A stretch of DNA of 64,000 bases from Corynebacterium vitaeruminis (GCF_001054325.1 NZ_JVVM01000010.1:36942-100941); one strand, 5' to 3'; positions 10,387 through 20,018 are shown, numbered from the stretch's first letter. The notes: generated by a model not told the origin, from the letters alone. Made by a program: numbers and translations.

Positions 10387-11913
10387 TTACTTTTCCTCTC
10401 CGCTTTCACCATTTGGCGTAGTTCCAACCTTGGCAGCTAACGAATCCGCGACTCGCCACATACCGTCCGCATAGGAGGCCTTGACTAACACCACATCGGC
10501 CGGATGCACCTCCGCCGCCACCAAATCAGCGGCCGCGGATGTATCCGACACCCTAGAAGTATTTAACCCCAACTCTTCCGCTTTGTCGGCGAGGGCATGC
10601 ACATTAGCGCTCTTTCCCACTGCAATAAGTCGATCGATGCCGCGGCTCACAAGATATTCACCGAGTGCCGAGTGCTCATCTTCAGCGGAATCGCCAAGTT
10701 CGCCCATCTGCCCCAGCACGGCCCACGACGAGGCGTCCTTGTGCGTTGGGCCAGCAGCGGTACGTGCCAGAGCGTCAATACCCGCACGCATCGAGTCCGG
10801 GTTGGCATTGTAGGAGTCGTTAATCACGACGATATTGCCAGTGAGCTGCTGGACATCCATGCGCCGCTCCGACGCTGCCACATGCGTGGCCATCGCCTTG
10901 GCGACATGCTCAGGATCAATACCGGATTCCACTGCCACCGCAATCGCTGCCAGGGCATTGGCCACTTGGTGCGCACCGTAGACCTGCAGCTGGATCGGGA
11001 ATGTGCGCCCATCCGGCACATGCAGGTCAAAGGACGCGCGCGCAAAATCGTCGAGCTGCACATTTGTGGCGCGATAATCCGCGCTTGCGTGGCGTTCGGA
11101 GTTCTCATCGGCGGAGAAGAAAACCACTTTCGCCTGGGTACGCGGAGCCATGCCGGTGACATAGTCATCGTCGGCGTTGAGTACAGCCACACCACCCTGC
11201 TCCGCAGCCGGCAGCGCCTCCACGAGCTCGCCCTTAGCCTGCGCGATTACTTCGCGTGAGCCAAACTCGCCCAAGTGCGCCGTACCCACGTTGAGCACCG
11301 CACCGATCGTCGGCGGCGCGATGCGTGCCAGGTGCGCCACATGCCCAATTCCGCGCGCACTCATCTCCGCTACCAGGTACTTCGTCTCCGGTGTGCACTG
11401 GAGCACGGTGTACGGATGCCCAATTTCGTTGTTAAACGACCCCTTGGGTGCCACCGTCGGACCGTCGGTACGCAGCAGCGTCGCCATCATGTCTTTCGTC
11501 GACGTCTTTCCCGCCGAACCGGTCACGCCGACAACATGTAGCTGATTCTTCTTCAGCTCGTCGACCACGTAGCGCGCCACCTTACCGAGCGCTTCCAGCA
11601 CCGCCGCCCCAGAACCATCTGGATCGTGTGCAAAAGCGTCAGCGTTGGAATTCTGCTTGCCAAGGGGCTTGACGACGACCGCAGGCTGCCCAACATCTCG
11701 TGCCGCCAGTGCCATCGTCGCTCCAGCTTCCACAGCCTGACCGATGAAGTCGTGGCCGTCGACACGTGCGCCCGGCAGAGCGAGGAAGAGTGAACCTTTG
11801 CGAATCTTTCGGGAATCAAATTCCGCGGGCTGAGTCACTGTGGCGTCAGCGTCGACGTGGACAAGTTCACCTCCCACGATGTGAGCGATTTCCGCGGCGG
11901 TCAGGGCAATCAT
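10387..11913 (-). CDS. murF: UDP-MurNAc-tripeptide--D-alanyl-D-alanine ligase
   Basis: 508 residues. Starts MIALTAAEIAHIVGG, as many actinobacterial MurF proteins do, with the P-loop GSAGKTS at 132-138 and the NDSYNANPDSMRAGIDAL substrate segment. MurF adds the D-Ala-D-Ala dipeptide to complete the pentapeptide. A 123-bp gap without a gene separates it from murE upstream; the ribosome-binding site before the ATG is weak. Confidence 0.96.
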   Translation of the reverse strand: MIALTAAEIAHIVGGELVHVDADATVTQPAEFDSRKIRKGSLFLALPGARVDGHDFIGQAVEAGATMALAARDVGQPAVVVKPLGKQNSNADAFAHDPDGSGAAVLEALGKVARYVVDELKKNQLHVVGVTGSAGKTSTKDMMATLLRTDGPTVAPKGSFNNEIGHPYTVLQCTPETKYLVAEMSARGIGHVAHLARIAPPTIGAVLNVGTAHLGEFGSREVIAQAKGELVEALPAAEQGGVAVLNADDDYVTGMAPRTQAKVVFFSADENSERHASADYRATNVQLDDFARASFDLHVPDGRTFPIQLQVYGAHQVANALAAIAVAVESGIDPEHVAKAMATHVAASERRMDVQQLTGNIVVINDSYNANPDSMRAGIDALARTAAGPTHKDASSWAVLGQMGELGDSAEDEHSALGEYLVSRGIDRLIAVGKSANVHALADKAEELGLNTSRVSDTSAAADLVAAEVHPADVVLVKASYADGMWRVADSLAAKVGTTPNGESGEEK

Positions 11914-12036
11914 GATGTCTATAGTCCTTGTTAGTTAGAGTTCCAGGCGCCTAGTAAAGGATAATTTCTTGATTTTATCCGCCTATTGCGAATAACTCGC
12001 GGTAGGCAGGCCGAGAGGCATTCTTACCCAACGATC

Positions 12037-13611
12037 TCAATTAGCGGAGCCTTTCAGTCGTTGGGTGAGCGCTTCGGCCAGCTGTTCACGGTCATCGAAC
12101 GGGTGAATCACGCCACCAACATCCTGACCGGTTTCGTGGCCCTTGCCAGCCACCACGATGCTGTCGCCACTGTGGGCAAGCTCTACGACACGGCGGATTG
12201 CCTGGCCGCGGTTGCCAATTTCCTCAACAACCGTGTCGGAACCGGCCTTACCGCTGGCAACGGCTTCTCTCGCACCGGCGACCACAGCGGAACGAATTTC
12301 AGCGGGCACCTCGGAGCGTGGGTTGTCATCGGTGACGATGACAACATCGGCACCACAGGCTGCTTCAGTTCCCATGATTGGACGCTTGGCACTATCGCGG
12401 TCGCCACCGGCGCCAACGACGACCAGCACGCGGCCTTCGGTCTGCGCACGCAACGTAGCCAACACTTCAGCCACTGCGGCTGGCTTGTGGGCGTAGTCCA
12501 CCACAGCCAAGAAGTCCTGCCCGCAATCGATACGCTCCATGCGGCCTGGCACACGCACCTGTGCCAGGCCGCTCTTGGCCGCGTCATCAGCATGGCCAAT
12601 CGCATCGAGCACAGCCCACGCAACCGCGGCATTGGCAACATTGAATGCACCCGGCAGAGGAACGTCCACCTCAACTGTGTCGGTGTCATTTCGCGTCAGT
12701 TCGACATGCTGGACACCGTTGGGGGCAACGGTAGCTGCAGCGGCGTGCCATTCTGCAAAGACCTTGGCAGCTGGCACCTTCTCGGTTACGCGATGCTGAG
12801 TATGGACAGTGGTGACTTGGACGTCCGGGTCACCGGCGGCGATATCCGCCATGCGGACTCCCCAGTCGTCGTCAATGCACACGACAGCCTTCGGAGCGTG
12901 CGTCGGACCTTCAGGGTCAAAGAGCTTGGCCTTGGCCTGGAAGTACTGTTCCAAGGTCTTGTGGAAGTCGAGATGATCCTGCGAGAGGTTGAGGAAGCAG
13001 CCGACATCAAAGTTGACGCCATCGACACGCCCCAGCGACAGTGCATGAGAGGAAACCTCCATAACAACGTGCGTCACACCTTCGGCGAGCATCTGGTGAA
13101 ACAGACGCTGAAGTGCCGGAGCCTCCGGGGTGGTCAGGCTCGACGGAACCTCGCGGCCGTTGATGCGAGTACCGGTAGTACCAATGATGCCGGTCGAGCA
13201 TCCAGCTGCCAGCAACGCGCCTTCCAGCATGTAGGTTGTGGTGGTCTTGCCTGAGGTACCGGTAACTCCAATGATGGTCAGCGAATCTGAGGGATGATCG
13301 TAGATCTCGGCAGCAACGTGCCCCATGACAGCCCGGACATTGTCAACAACCAGGACTGGGCGAGTCTCCCTTGCTTCCCGCAGGATTTTCAGCCCCTCCT
13401 CGTCGGTCAGGATTGCTGTGGCAGCCGACTGCTGCGCGTAGCGCGCGCCGTGCGTGCGGGTGCCCGGGACGGCAGCAAACATTCCGCCTTCAGGTACGTC
13501 GGCAGCGTTGAGTTCAATTGCGGCGATATCCGCCTCCTCAGCCGCAGAGTCGGTAATGCCGTCGAGTCGACCATGCGCGAGGTTACACAATTTCGCAAGG
13601 GTGGCGGTCAT
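12037..13611 (-). CDS. murE: UDP-MurNAc-L-alanyl-D-glutamate--meso-diaminopimelate ligase
   Basis: 524 residues with the P-loop GTSGKTT at 118-124, carbamylated-lysine/substrate segments (NLSQDHLDFHKTLEQY) and a DNPR motif within VTDDNPRSE. DNPR in this position marks the meso-diaminopimelate-adding type rather than the lysine type, which fits corynebacterial wall chemistry and the ltsA gene in this window. The ATG is preceded by a GAGGGAA site. Confidence 0.96.
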   Translation of the reverse strand: MTATLAKLCNLAHGRLDGITDSAAEEADIAAIELNAADVPEGGMFAAVPGTRTHGARYAQQSAATAILTDEEGLKILREARETRPVLVVDNVRAVMGHVAAEIYDHPSDSLTIIGVTGTSGKTTTTYMLEGALLAAGCSTGIIGTTGTRINGREVPSSLTTPEAPALQRLFHQMLAEGVTHVVMEVSSHALSLGRVDGVNFDVGCFLNLSQDHLDFHKTLEQYFQAKAKLFDPEGPTHAPKAVVCIDDDWGVRMADIAAGDPDVQVTTVHTQHRVTEKVPAAKVFAEWHAAAATVAPNGVQHVELTRNDTDTVEVDVPLPGAFNVANAAVAWAVLDAIGHADDAAKSGLAQVRVPGRMERIDCGQDFLAVVDYAHKPAAVAEVLATLRAQTEGRVLVVVGAGGDRDSAKRPIMGTEAACGADVVIVTDDNPRSEVPAEIRSAVVAGAREAVASGKAGSDTVVEEIGNRGQAIRRVVELAHSGDSIVVAGKGHETGQDVGGVIHPFDDREQLAEALTQRLKGSAN

Positions 13612-13749
13612 TGGCTGTTCCCTCTTTCAAGTCAGTTGTTGGTGTACAACAGGTTGGAAAATTTCAAGAGATTCACTTGGTAGAAACCAAAGTATTAAAA
13701 ATCTGGGTATTAGTGCTGTCGCTGTGACTTCATTGCGGTGGTGACCTCA

Positions 13750-15831
13750 TTACGGCTGTAGTAGCAACTTGCCTTCGCGGGGTGGCGACGGCGGGACGTT
13801 GTAGCGGTTGAGCGCCCAGGCGGCAATGTCCTTAAACAGTGGGGCTGCCGACTGGCCACCTTCACCATGGACACCACGCTGGGGTTCATCAAGCATGATG
13901 CCAATGACAAAACGGGGATCGTCGGCAGGCGCGATGCCTGCAAATGTGATGTGGTACTTGGAATTTGAGTACGCGCCGGTATCGGGGTCGACCTTCTGCG
14001 CGGTACCTGTCTTTCCGGTGAGCGAGTATCCCTCAATGCTATTGCCGGCAGCGGTACCCGACTGCTGTCCTGTGGGATCGGACTGCATAACGCCTTCAAA
14101 CATGGCACGCACAGTTCGGGCGGTCTCCGGGCTAACCACACGCACTGTTTCCGGGCGCTCCGTTGCAGTCTTCGTGCCGTCCGGGGAAATTGTCGAGCGA
14201 ATCATACGTGGCGGGATGCGCTCGCCATCGTTAGCGATTGCCTGAAAAATTCCTGTCATCTGCAGCAGCGTCATGGCCATACCCTGACCAATCGGCAGGT
14301 TTGCAAACGTACCGCCAGACCACTGTGGACGCTGCGGCACCAAACCGGAAGACTCACTCGGCAGTTCGATACCCGTGGACTGTCCCAGGCCAAAGAGATG
14401 CAGCATCTCAGCGAAGCGATCCTGCCCCAAACGCTCTGACAGCATCAGGGTGCCGACGTTGGAAGACTTGCCAAACACACCGGTCGTCGTAAAAGCTTGA
14501 GTGTCGTGCTCCCATGCATCGCGCACGGTGACACCCGCCATATCGATACTGCCCGGAACCTGTAAAACCTCATCCGGTGTAGTCTTGCCATCTTCGATAG
14601 CAGCCGCTGCGGTAATAATCTTCGCCACAGAACCCGGCTCAAATGGGTTCGATACGGCGGAGTTACCAATAGTGCGGCCTTCCTCGACCTCGACCCCCAT
14701 ATCCTTATTCGGGTTAGCCGTATCCGCCTGCGCCATGGCTAACACTTCACCGGTCTTCGCGTCGAGCACAACTGCCGAGGCATCTGCCGCTCCCGAGTTG
14801 GCCTTCGCTTGGTTGACCTGCTGCTGGACAAAGTACTGCATGTCTAGGTCCAGGGTTAGCTCGTACGTTGTACCATCCACAGCCGCGTGAACATCGCGCG
14901 TGGACCCCGGGATTGCCACACCGTTAGAGGCGATGTCAATGGTTTTGCCACCGTTAATACCCTGCAGAGTTGCGTCACGGGAGGCTTCAAAGCCGAATTG
15001 ACCGACGCCGTCCATGCCAATCTTGCCGATGACGTTAGCCGCCGTCGCCCCATTCGGGTACTGGCGGATATCCTGACGCTCCGCAACCAGCTCCGGATAC
15101 TTTTCCACGATGGCAGCGGCCTTGTCCGGATCGACATTACGCACGAGCACCTCGTAGGTGCTGTCCTCATTGCGCAGCTTCTCGAGAATCTCCTTCGAGC
15201 TCACCCGGGACGGCGTGCTCATCACCGAGTTCTCCTCGGTTTCGGGTTCCGCTTGACGACGGCGGCTGCTTCCCGACTTCTCTGCGTCGATGTCGGCCAC
15301 GTCGAGCAACTTCGGCAGATCCTGGGCAATCTGTTCGAGGCGTTCATCGTAGGTAGCGACATCATCCGGGCGCTGCTTGTGGGCGTCTCCAATCCACTTG
15401 CGCAAGGTATTCGGGTGAACGGTAATACTGCGTGCCTCCATCGTGAAGGCAAGCTGAGCTCCGTTACGGTCGAGAATCGCGCCACGTCGAGCTGCGTCAA
15501 CGACTTCCACCGTGCGCTGATTCTGCGCTGCCGCCGACAGGTCAGGACCTGCAACGAGCTGCACCCAAGCCAAACGGGAGACCAGCACCACAACTGCGAT
15601 AGCGCCTATAAACTGCAACCAGTTGCGTCGCCGGATGAAGTCCTTGTTACTAATGCGCATTTTTTCGCGCGGGGGCACGCTTCGATTGGTATTAGTATCG
15701 CGCCTCCGACTCCGCTGACCATCCCGAACGCGACTTTGGCTCCTGCGCTCACGGGATGTAATTCGGTAAGCACGTTCGCCGAAGTCATACCCCCCTCCAC
15801 GGTTGGGGTAGTCGTCTCCAGATCGAATCAT
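13750..15831 (-). CDS. ftsI: Septal penicillin-binding protein FtsI (class B, PBP3-type transpeptidase)
   Basis: 693 residues. A basic, Arg-rich cytoplasmic N-terminus leads to one membrane segment (about 71-93), a PBP dimerisation domain and a transpeptidase domain. The latter has an active-site serine S401 in SVAK (401-404), SSN at 456-458 and KTG at 607-609, so all three catalytic motifs are intact. FtsI cross-links septal peptidoglycan made by FtsW. Residues about 183-212 form a charged low-complexity insert. An internal ATG at residue 58 is an alternative start, but neither start has a strong ribosome-binding site. Confidence 0.95.
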   Translation of the reverse strand: MIRSGDDYPNRGGGYDFGERAYRITSRERRSQSRVRDGQRSRRRDTNTNRSVPPREKMRISNKDFIRRRNWLQFIGAIAVVVLVSRLAWVQLVAGPDLSAAAQNQRTVEVVDAARRGAILDRNGAQLAFTMEARSITVHPNTLRKWIGDAHKQRPDDVATYDERLEQIAQDLPKLLDVADIDAEKSGSSRRRQAEPETEENSVMSTPSRVSSKEILEKLRNEDSTYEVLVRNVDPDKAAAIVEKYPELVAERQDIRQYPNGATAANVIGKIGMDGVGQFGFEASRDATLQGINGGKTIDIASNGVAIPGSTRDVHAAVDGTTYELTLDLDMQYFVQQQVNQAKANSGAADASAVVLDAKTGEVLAMAQADTANPNKDMGVEVEEGRTIGNSAVSNPFEPGSVAKIITAAAAIEDGKTTPDEVLQVPGSIDMAGVTVRDAWEHDTQAFTTTGVFGKSSNVGTLMLSERLGQDRFAEMLHLFGLGQSTGIELPSESSGLVPQRPQWSGGTFANLPIGQGMAMTLLQMTGIFQAIANDGERIPPRMIRSTISPDGTKTATERPETVRVVSPETARTVRAMFEGVMQSDPTGQQSGTAAGNSIEGYSLTGKTGTAQKVDPDTGAYSNSKYHITFAGIAPADDPRFVIGIMLDEPQRGVHGEGGQSAAPLFKDIAAWALNRYNVPPSPPREGKLLLQP

Positions 15832-16001
15832 GCGCTAGTGCTTTCTACTAAGTCGATTCTCCCGCGCGCGATAGCTTTAGGCGGTATTTTCTGCCATCGC
15901 GAGTACTGAATAAATTAGTTTACAGTCGCCTGCCCAAAAACAGTGGAACCGCCAGGCTATCGGACAGTTGACCAGTTTGGCTGTGTTTACTACCTAAGTT
16001 C

Positions 16002-16841
16002 CTACGGCGCTGGAGCCGACTCCGGTGCCGGAGCTTCTGGTGCTGGCGCTTCTGGTGCCGGAACTGGTGCTGGCGCTTCTGGTGCCGGCGCAGGCGCTTC
16101 AGCTTCAGGCGCGGGAGCGGGCGCTGGTGCGGGAGCGGGCGCTGGTGCGGGAGCGGGCGCGTGGTTCTGCGGCGCATACGGAGCAGTTGCTGGCAGCCCG
16201 TTCGGACGTGGGTGGGCTTCCTCAATAGCAGGTGCCTGCATCCCCGGAACATGCTCAGTGTCCTTCGGGTTCGACGACGGCGCGTGCGGGTTATTCGGCG
16301 ACTCGCTGTTGAGGTCGACGATCTTCTGCTGCTTCTCATTGCCCGGTCGCACTTCCACGACCTTGCCTTCCGGGTCAGTAGCCAGAACAGCAGGCTGCTC
16401 CGGATTGACCATGCCCTCTTCCACGGCACGCTGCGCGATAGCGCCGGTCGACTTCATGTAAGCAACATCCCGCTCGAGAACCTCAAGCTGGTTACGCAGC
16501 TCTTTTTCCTTGGTCTGCGCAGCATCCAGCTGCAGAGAGGTCGAGGTCGAGATGCCCGACAGGAACATCGCCATCACGATTCCCGCGACGACGAGAAAAA
16601 TCATTAGGGCCGCACCGGCAAACTTGTGGTTATCCCTCGAGGACGTCGTAACGCGACGCCCACGTACCGAGATGACCTGCTGAGAACCTGTACGCCCAAA
16701 CCGCCGGCGCTGGTACAGATCCTGTTCCGTACGCGCGCTGCGACCGCGCTGACGAGTCTTCGTCCTGGCACCGGCAACAGTTGCCGATCCGCCGCGGGAG
16801 GTGCGCCGGGTGGGGGCGTGCTCCGTGATTGTCGTTGCCAT
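16002..16841 (-). CDS. FtsL-like single-pass division protein with Pro/Ala-rich C-terminal tail
   Basis: The start is taken at the ATG at 16839-16841, preceded by GGGAGAAC; a longer frame to 16910 would touch rsmH. 279 residues: a basic cytoplasmic region, one membrane helix (about 74-95), a short coiled-coil (AQTKEKELRNQLEVLERDV), then a linker and a repetitive tail of alternating Pro/Ala with Glu from about residue 205 to the end. Size, topology, coiled coil and position between rsmH and ftsI fit the FtsL/cg2376-type protein expected here. The proline-rich tail is periplasmic by topology and could span the wall. The FtsL role is an inference. Confidence 0.75.
   Translation of the reverse strand: MATTITEHAPTRRTSRGGSATVAGARTKTRQRGRSARTEQDLYQRRRFGRTGSQQVISVRGRRVTTSSRDNHKFAGAALMIFLVVAGIVMAMFLSGISTSTSLQLDAAQTKEKELRNQLEVLERDVAYMKSTGAIAQRAVEEGMVNPEQPAVLATDPEGKVVEVRPGNEKQQKIVDLNSESPNNPHAPSSNPKDTEHVPGMQAPAIEEAHPRPNGLPATAPYAPQNHAPAPAPAPAPAPAPAPAPEAEAPAPAPEAPAPVPAPEAPAPEAPAPESAPAP
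16111..16160. repeat. 18-bp tandem repeat inside the FtsL-like gene
   Basis: Unit GCGGGAGCGGGCGCTGGT occurs at 16111-16128 and 16129-16146, with most of a third unit following. On the coding (minus) strand it encodes alternating Pro-Ala dipeptides. The unit length is a multiple of three, so copy changes would lengthen or shorten the tail without a frameshift. Confidence 0.85.
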
Positions 16842-16906
16842 GCTCGAAAGTTCTCCCAGTACTTGGATTGTGAAGAGTGCGGTTGATTCGGTTGGAAAGG
16901 GTGGGG

Positions 16907-17947
16907 TCAATCGGCTTGAATTCGCTCAATACAGCGAACTCTCACCGGTGCGGCTCGGGGGTTGTCTTCGATTTCGCTTGCCGACGCCTTCTCCGCACCT
17001 CTCGTGATGAGAGCAAAGTGCGGTTCATGCCCCGGAAGCTCCATCGGGAGCCCCGGCGGGGTTGTCGACTTCACGCGCTGTGCAAAGTCCTTCTTGACGA
17101 TGCGGTCTTCCAGACTCTGGTAGCTCATGAACACTGCGCGACCACCGACTGCGAGTGCAGCGCAGACCTGTGGCAGCACATTTTCCAGGGCTTCGAGCTC
17201 GCGATTCACTTCGATACGAAGAGCCTGGAAGGTGCGCTTGGCCGGGTGCCCACCCTTGCGGCGCGACGCCGCCGGAATGGTTTCGTAGAGCAGCTCGACC
17301 AGACGACCGGATGTGGTAAACGGTTCCTTCTCCCGCTCACGAAGGATTGCCGAGGCAATCTTGCCGGCAAAACGCTCGTCGCCGTAGTTCGACAGGATGC
17401 GCGCGATATCACCGTGCGAATAGGTGTTGAGCACATCCGCTGCGGTAATGCCCTGGCTCGCATCCATGCGCATATCCAGCGGAGCATCCACACGGTAGGC
17501 GAACCCACGGTTGACCTGATCAAGCTGCATCGAGGAAACACCGAGATCAAAAAGCGCACCCGCGATCCCCTTCTCAGCGGCGCGGGCGACAATATCCTCC
17601 GCGTCACCTTCACCAGCGGCCGCGGGGATATCGCCACTGAGCACATCGGCGAGCGAATCGAAACGCACACGGAACCCTACAAAGCGATTACCGAAGCGGG
17701 CGAGACGTTCTTCTGCCCCGCGCAACGCATTGTCATCGCGATCGAGTCCAATGACGCAGAGCTTCGGGAACTGCTCCAACAGATACTCTGTGTGTCCACC
17801 GGCACCAAGAGTGCCGTCGACAACTACTGCGTCGTCACCCAGTGCCTCGATGCCCGGGCGCAACAAATCAGTTACTCGATGAAGCAAAACGGGGACATGA
17901 CCAAACTCGCCGGACTTGCGATCATCCGCAGGTGCCGATCCGTTCAT
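16907..17947 (-). CDS. rsmH: 16S rRNA (cytosine(1402)-N4)-methyltransferase RsmH
   Basis: 346 residues with the SAM-binding motif DGTLGAGGH at 44-52 and later family segments ([41 protein letters not shown]). It methylates N4 of C1402 in the ribosomal P site. The ATG is preceded by a strong GAGGAGGGGAA. It is the first gene after the terminator-like hairpin that follows mraZ, so it may have its own promoter in the 260-bp gap upstream. Confidence 0.97.
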   Translation of the reverse strand: MNGSAPADDRKSGEFGHVPVLLHRVTDLLRPGIEALGDDAVVVDGTLGAGGHTEYLLEQFPKLCVIGLDRDDNALRGAEERLARFGNRFVGFRVRFDSLADVLSGDIPAAAGEGDAEDIVARAAEKGIAGALFDLGVSSMQLDQVNRGFAYRVDAPLDMRMDASQGITAADVLNTYSHGDIARILSNYGDERFAGKIASAILREREKEPFTTSGRLVELLYETIPAASRRKGGHPAKRTFQALRIEVNRELEALENVLPQVCAALAVGGRAVFMSYQSLEDRIVKKDFAQRVKSTTPPGLPMELPGHEPHFALITRGAEKASASEIEDNPRAAPVRVRCIERIQAD

Positions 17948-18085
17948 TTCCCCTCCTCACCGGGTATGTTTGCACTGGTCAGAGAATCTATCGAGTGTAT
18001 TCCCGGTTTGCTTAACGACGAGTGCCGCGCCAGCAACCAGACCGCACCTCATGAGCACTACTGGGAATGCTGCTATCGGCGCTTA

Positions 18086-18118
18086 AAACAAAAAGCGGGG
18101 ATGTTCACAGGGCCCCGC
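18086..18118 (-). terminator. Intrinsic terminator/attenuator between mraZ and rsmH
   Basis: Read on the minus strand, a six-base pure G/C stem (GCGGGG at 18113-18118 pairing with CCCCGC at 18095-18100) with a 12-nt loop is followed directly by TTTTTGTTTT (18085-18094). This is a standard intrinsic terminator shape and lies about 90 bp after the mraZ stop, inside what is usually read as one operon. It would uncouple mraZ from the rest of the cluster unless read-through or an internal promoter operates. Confidence 0.75.
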
Positions 18119-18207
18119 CTGACAGAACCTGGTATCGGGGAAGTACACCAGGGGCTATCAGGCAGAGTCCATGCGGACATTCCCTCTTTTCGGTTATTCC
18201 AAGCGGT

Positions 18208-18639
18208 TTATAAAACGCCGAACAGCGAGTCATCCTCACCTTCGGAGAAATCAGTTTCATGCTCCGCCTGGTAGGCCTCCCAGGACTCTTTGTCCCAGAT
18301 CTCCAGAAAGTCAATAGAGCCGATAACCACGCACTCCTTCGAGAGATTCGCGTACCGACGGTGATCCATCGATAACGTGATTCGCCCCGAACCATCAGGC
18401 CGCTGCTCATCGGTGCTCGCCGCAAGATTTCGGATGAAAGCTCGCGCCTTGACATTCGTACGAGAGGCCTTAGTGGCCCGCTGAGCCAGCTTGACGAACT
18501 CCTCTTTCGGATACACCGCCAGAGAATGGTCCTGCCCTTTAGTGACCATCAGGCCACCTGCGAGATCCTCACGGAACTTCGCCGGCAACGTCAGGCGCCC
18601 TTTGTCATCAAGTTTCGGAGTGTAGGTGCCCAGAAACAT
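18208..18639 (-). CDS. mraZ: Transcriptional regulator MraZ
   Basis: 143 residues with two AbrB/SpoVT-like halves, starting [20 protein letters not shown] and containing the second-half [14 protein letters not shown] segment. MraZ forms rings that bind direct repeats upstream of its own operon and tunes dcw expression. The ATG has a TAGGAGG site 10 nt upstream. The upstream region carries GTGGGG repeats spaced 10 bp apart, matching the expected operator layout. Confidence 0.96.
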   Translation of the reverse strand: MFLGTYTPKLDDKGRLTLPAKFREDLAGGLMVTKGQDHSLAVYPKEEFVKLAQRATKASRTNVKARAFIRNLAASTDEQRPDGSGRITLSMDHRRYANLSKECVVIGSIDFLEIWDKESWEAYQAEHETDFSEGEDDSLFGVL

Positions 18640-18834
18640 GCGTCACTGGCCTCCTATCCCCGTGTCAACCTCAATGTCAACGCACAAACGCTTACCGAAT
18701 TCAGGGATTTAGGCGTTGCTTTTCAAGCAGAGCTGGAGGGCCGTGCTTTCCTGCGATGCCAAAATCTCGCCAAACCTTAAGCGCAAATCGGATATTCACT
18801 TCTGCAATGCTGAACAACCTCAATCAACATCACG

Positions 18835-18860
18835 CCCCACTTTACCCCACTATCCCCCAC
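18835..18860 (-). promoter_or_regulatory. Putative MraZ operator: three GTGGGG repeats at 10-bp spacing
   Basis: CCCCAC (GTGGGG on the coding strand of mraZ) begins at 18835, 18845 and 18855, an exact 10-bp period, about 200 bp upstream of the mraZ start. In E. coli and mollicutes MraZ binds three or four short G-rich direct repeats separated by about one helical turn. The repeats are seen; assignment to MraZ is inferred. Confidence 0.7.
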
Positions 18861-19285
18861 TATCAACACCGGAAGGAGAAAATTTACCTCAACGCCAGAG
18901 CCAATTCGATTTCACAATCCCTGATTTAGCACGTTCGACATGGGCTTTTACGGAAACTCCCCGACAATTAAAGTGCGACTAAAAAGTGGGGAACCTGCCC
19001 GTAGCCCCACGCTCCTAATGTCACATCAACCCCACCAGCCACACTATATGGCATACACCCCACTACCCATCGGTTGTTTATCAAAAACTATCCAAAGCCC
19101 GATTGCCCACCCACCTTAACCCCTTGGCCTGCATGTTTACTCAAACTAGGCCTAGTCCTAGACAGCCAAGGGAAACCATCCCATATTAAAATTCCCCACC
19201 TCGAGATCAAGGTGGGGGAAAGTGGGGAATTTTAGTGGGGCGAAGTGGGAAGGGCTTCGTAGGAATGATTCACAGCTAGAAAAAC

Positions 19286-19328
19286 AAAAAGGTGAGGGCA
19301 AGCCATCACTGACTTGCCCTCACCTTTT
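19286..19328. terminator. Bidirectional intrinsic terminator
   Basis: A perfect 16-bp inverted repeat (AAAAGGTGAGGGCAAG at 19287-19302, complement at 19313-19328) with a 10-nt loop has A/T tracts on both sides. It lies 20 bp beyond the stop of the DUF3040-type gene on the minus strand and insulates it from the mraZ control region. Confidence 0.9.
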
Positions 19329-19347
19329 AAATCTTGAGGCCTATCCC

Positions 19348-19791
19348 CTAACGTCCCTCGAAGCGACCACGGAAACGCGACTCCAGCGTGGAATCACCAG
19401 AGGAGCCACGACCACCAGAGGCGCCTCGACGACTTTTTGCCGATCCGGACTTGGACTTTCCGAAGCTTAGCCTCGAAGTGGAACTAGCCTTCTCTGGATT
19501 GCCGGCGCCCGTCAGAGCCCAAACACCAGAGCCAAACATAAGCCCGAAGCCGGCAACCGACAGCACAATAAACCAAGCACTCACGGAGAAAAGAGCGACG
19601 CCACCAATCAGCATCAGCAGACCAAGGAGCATGAGCGCAATCACTCGGATGGAAAACCCACGGGGTGCGCTATTTTCCTCCGGAAAGCTGAATGCATTTC
19701 CGGCCATCGTCGAACTAAATTTAGGATCCTCAGCGTAGAGTGCAGACTCGATTTCGTCGAGCATCCGCTGTTCGTGCTCAGATAGTCCCAC
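19348..19791 (-). CDS. DUF3040-type two-helix membrane protein
   Basis: I choose the GTG at 19789-19791 because the protein then starts GLSEHEQRMLDEIESAL, the standard start of this actinobacterial family, with GGAGG just upstream; this gives 147 residues. Two membrane segments follow (IRVIALMLLGLLMLIGGVAL and FIVLSVAGFGLMFGSG), then a basic Ser/Gly/Arg-rich C-terminus. The homologue in M. tuberculosis (Rv2169c) also sits beside mraZ. The function is unknown; the position suggests a cell-envelope link. It ends at the 19286-19328 terminator. Confidence 0.85.
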   Translation of the reverse strand: MGLSEHEQRMLDEIESALYAEDPKFSSTMAGNAFSFPEENSAPRGFSIRVIALMLLGLLMLIGGVALFSVSAWFIVLSVAGFGLMFGSGVWALTGAGNPEKASSTSRLSFGKSKSGSAKSRRGASGGRGSSGDSTLESRFRGRFEGR

Positions 19792-20018
19792 AATTCCTCC
19801 ATCGCCTACTTGAGCATTGCCCACCGCGATACTGGCGAGCCTCGACCCCAACTAACAATGCCGATACGGCAAAGTTAATCACAGGCCACCTGCTGCTAAC
19901 GCGGCGTCCGTTAGCTTCATTCTTACCCCTTCAACGGGCGACTCACCTCTATTGTTCCATGAATTCGGACAATCCCCCATTTATTTAGGAAAGCAACTTT
20001 TACTGCGACCCCACCAAC

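Larger units (their letters stand above)
18640..19347. other. 708-bp non-coding mraZ control region rich in GTGGGG/CCCCAC hexamers
   Basis: No credible gene lies here. The hexamer GTGGGG or its complement occurs at 18835, 18845, 18855, 18986, 19005, 19030, 19058, 19194, 19212, 19222 and 19235, with a GTGGGA at 19245. There is also a perfect 12-bp palindrome ACTAGGCCTAGT (19145-19156) and an inverted pair TTCCCCACC/GGTGGGGGAA (19192-19220). The left part must hold the mraZ promoter; the right end is the terminator of the next minus-strand gene. Confidence 0.8.

Noticed and set aside
16877..18274. 465-codon open frame on the plus strand
   Set aside because: Antisense to rsmH and the mraZ-rsmH gap; low-quality composition with no motif.
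18716..18982. 88-codon frame on the plus strand in the mraZ control region
   Set aside because: Its sequence is dictated by CCCCAC repeats and has no protein-like features.
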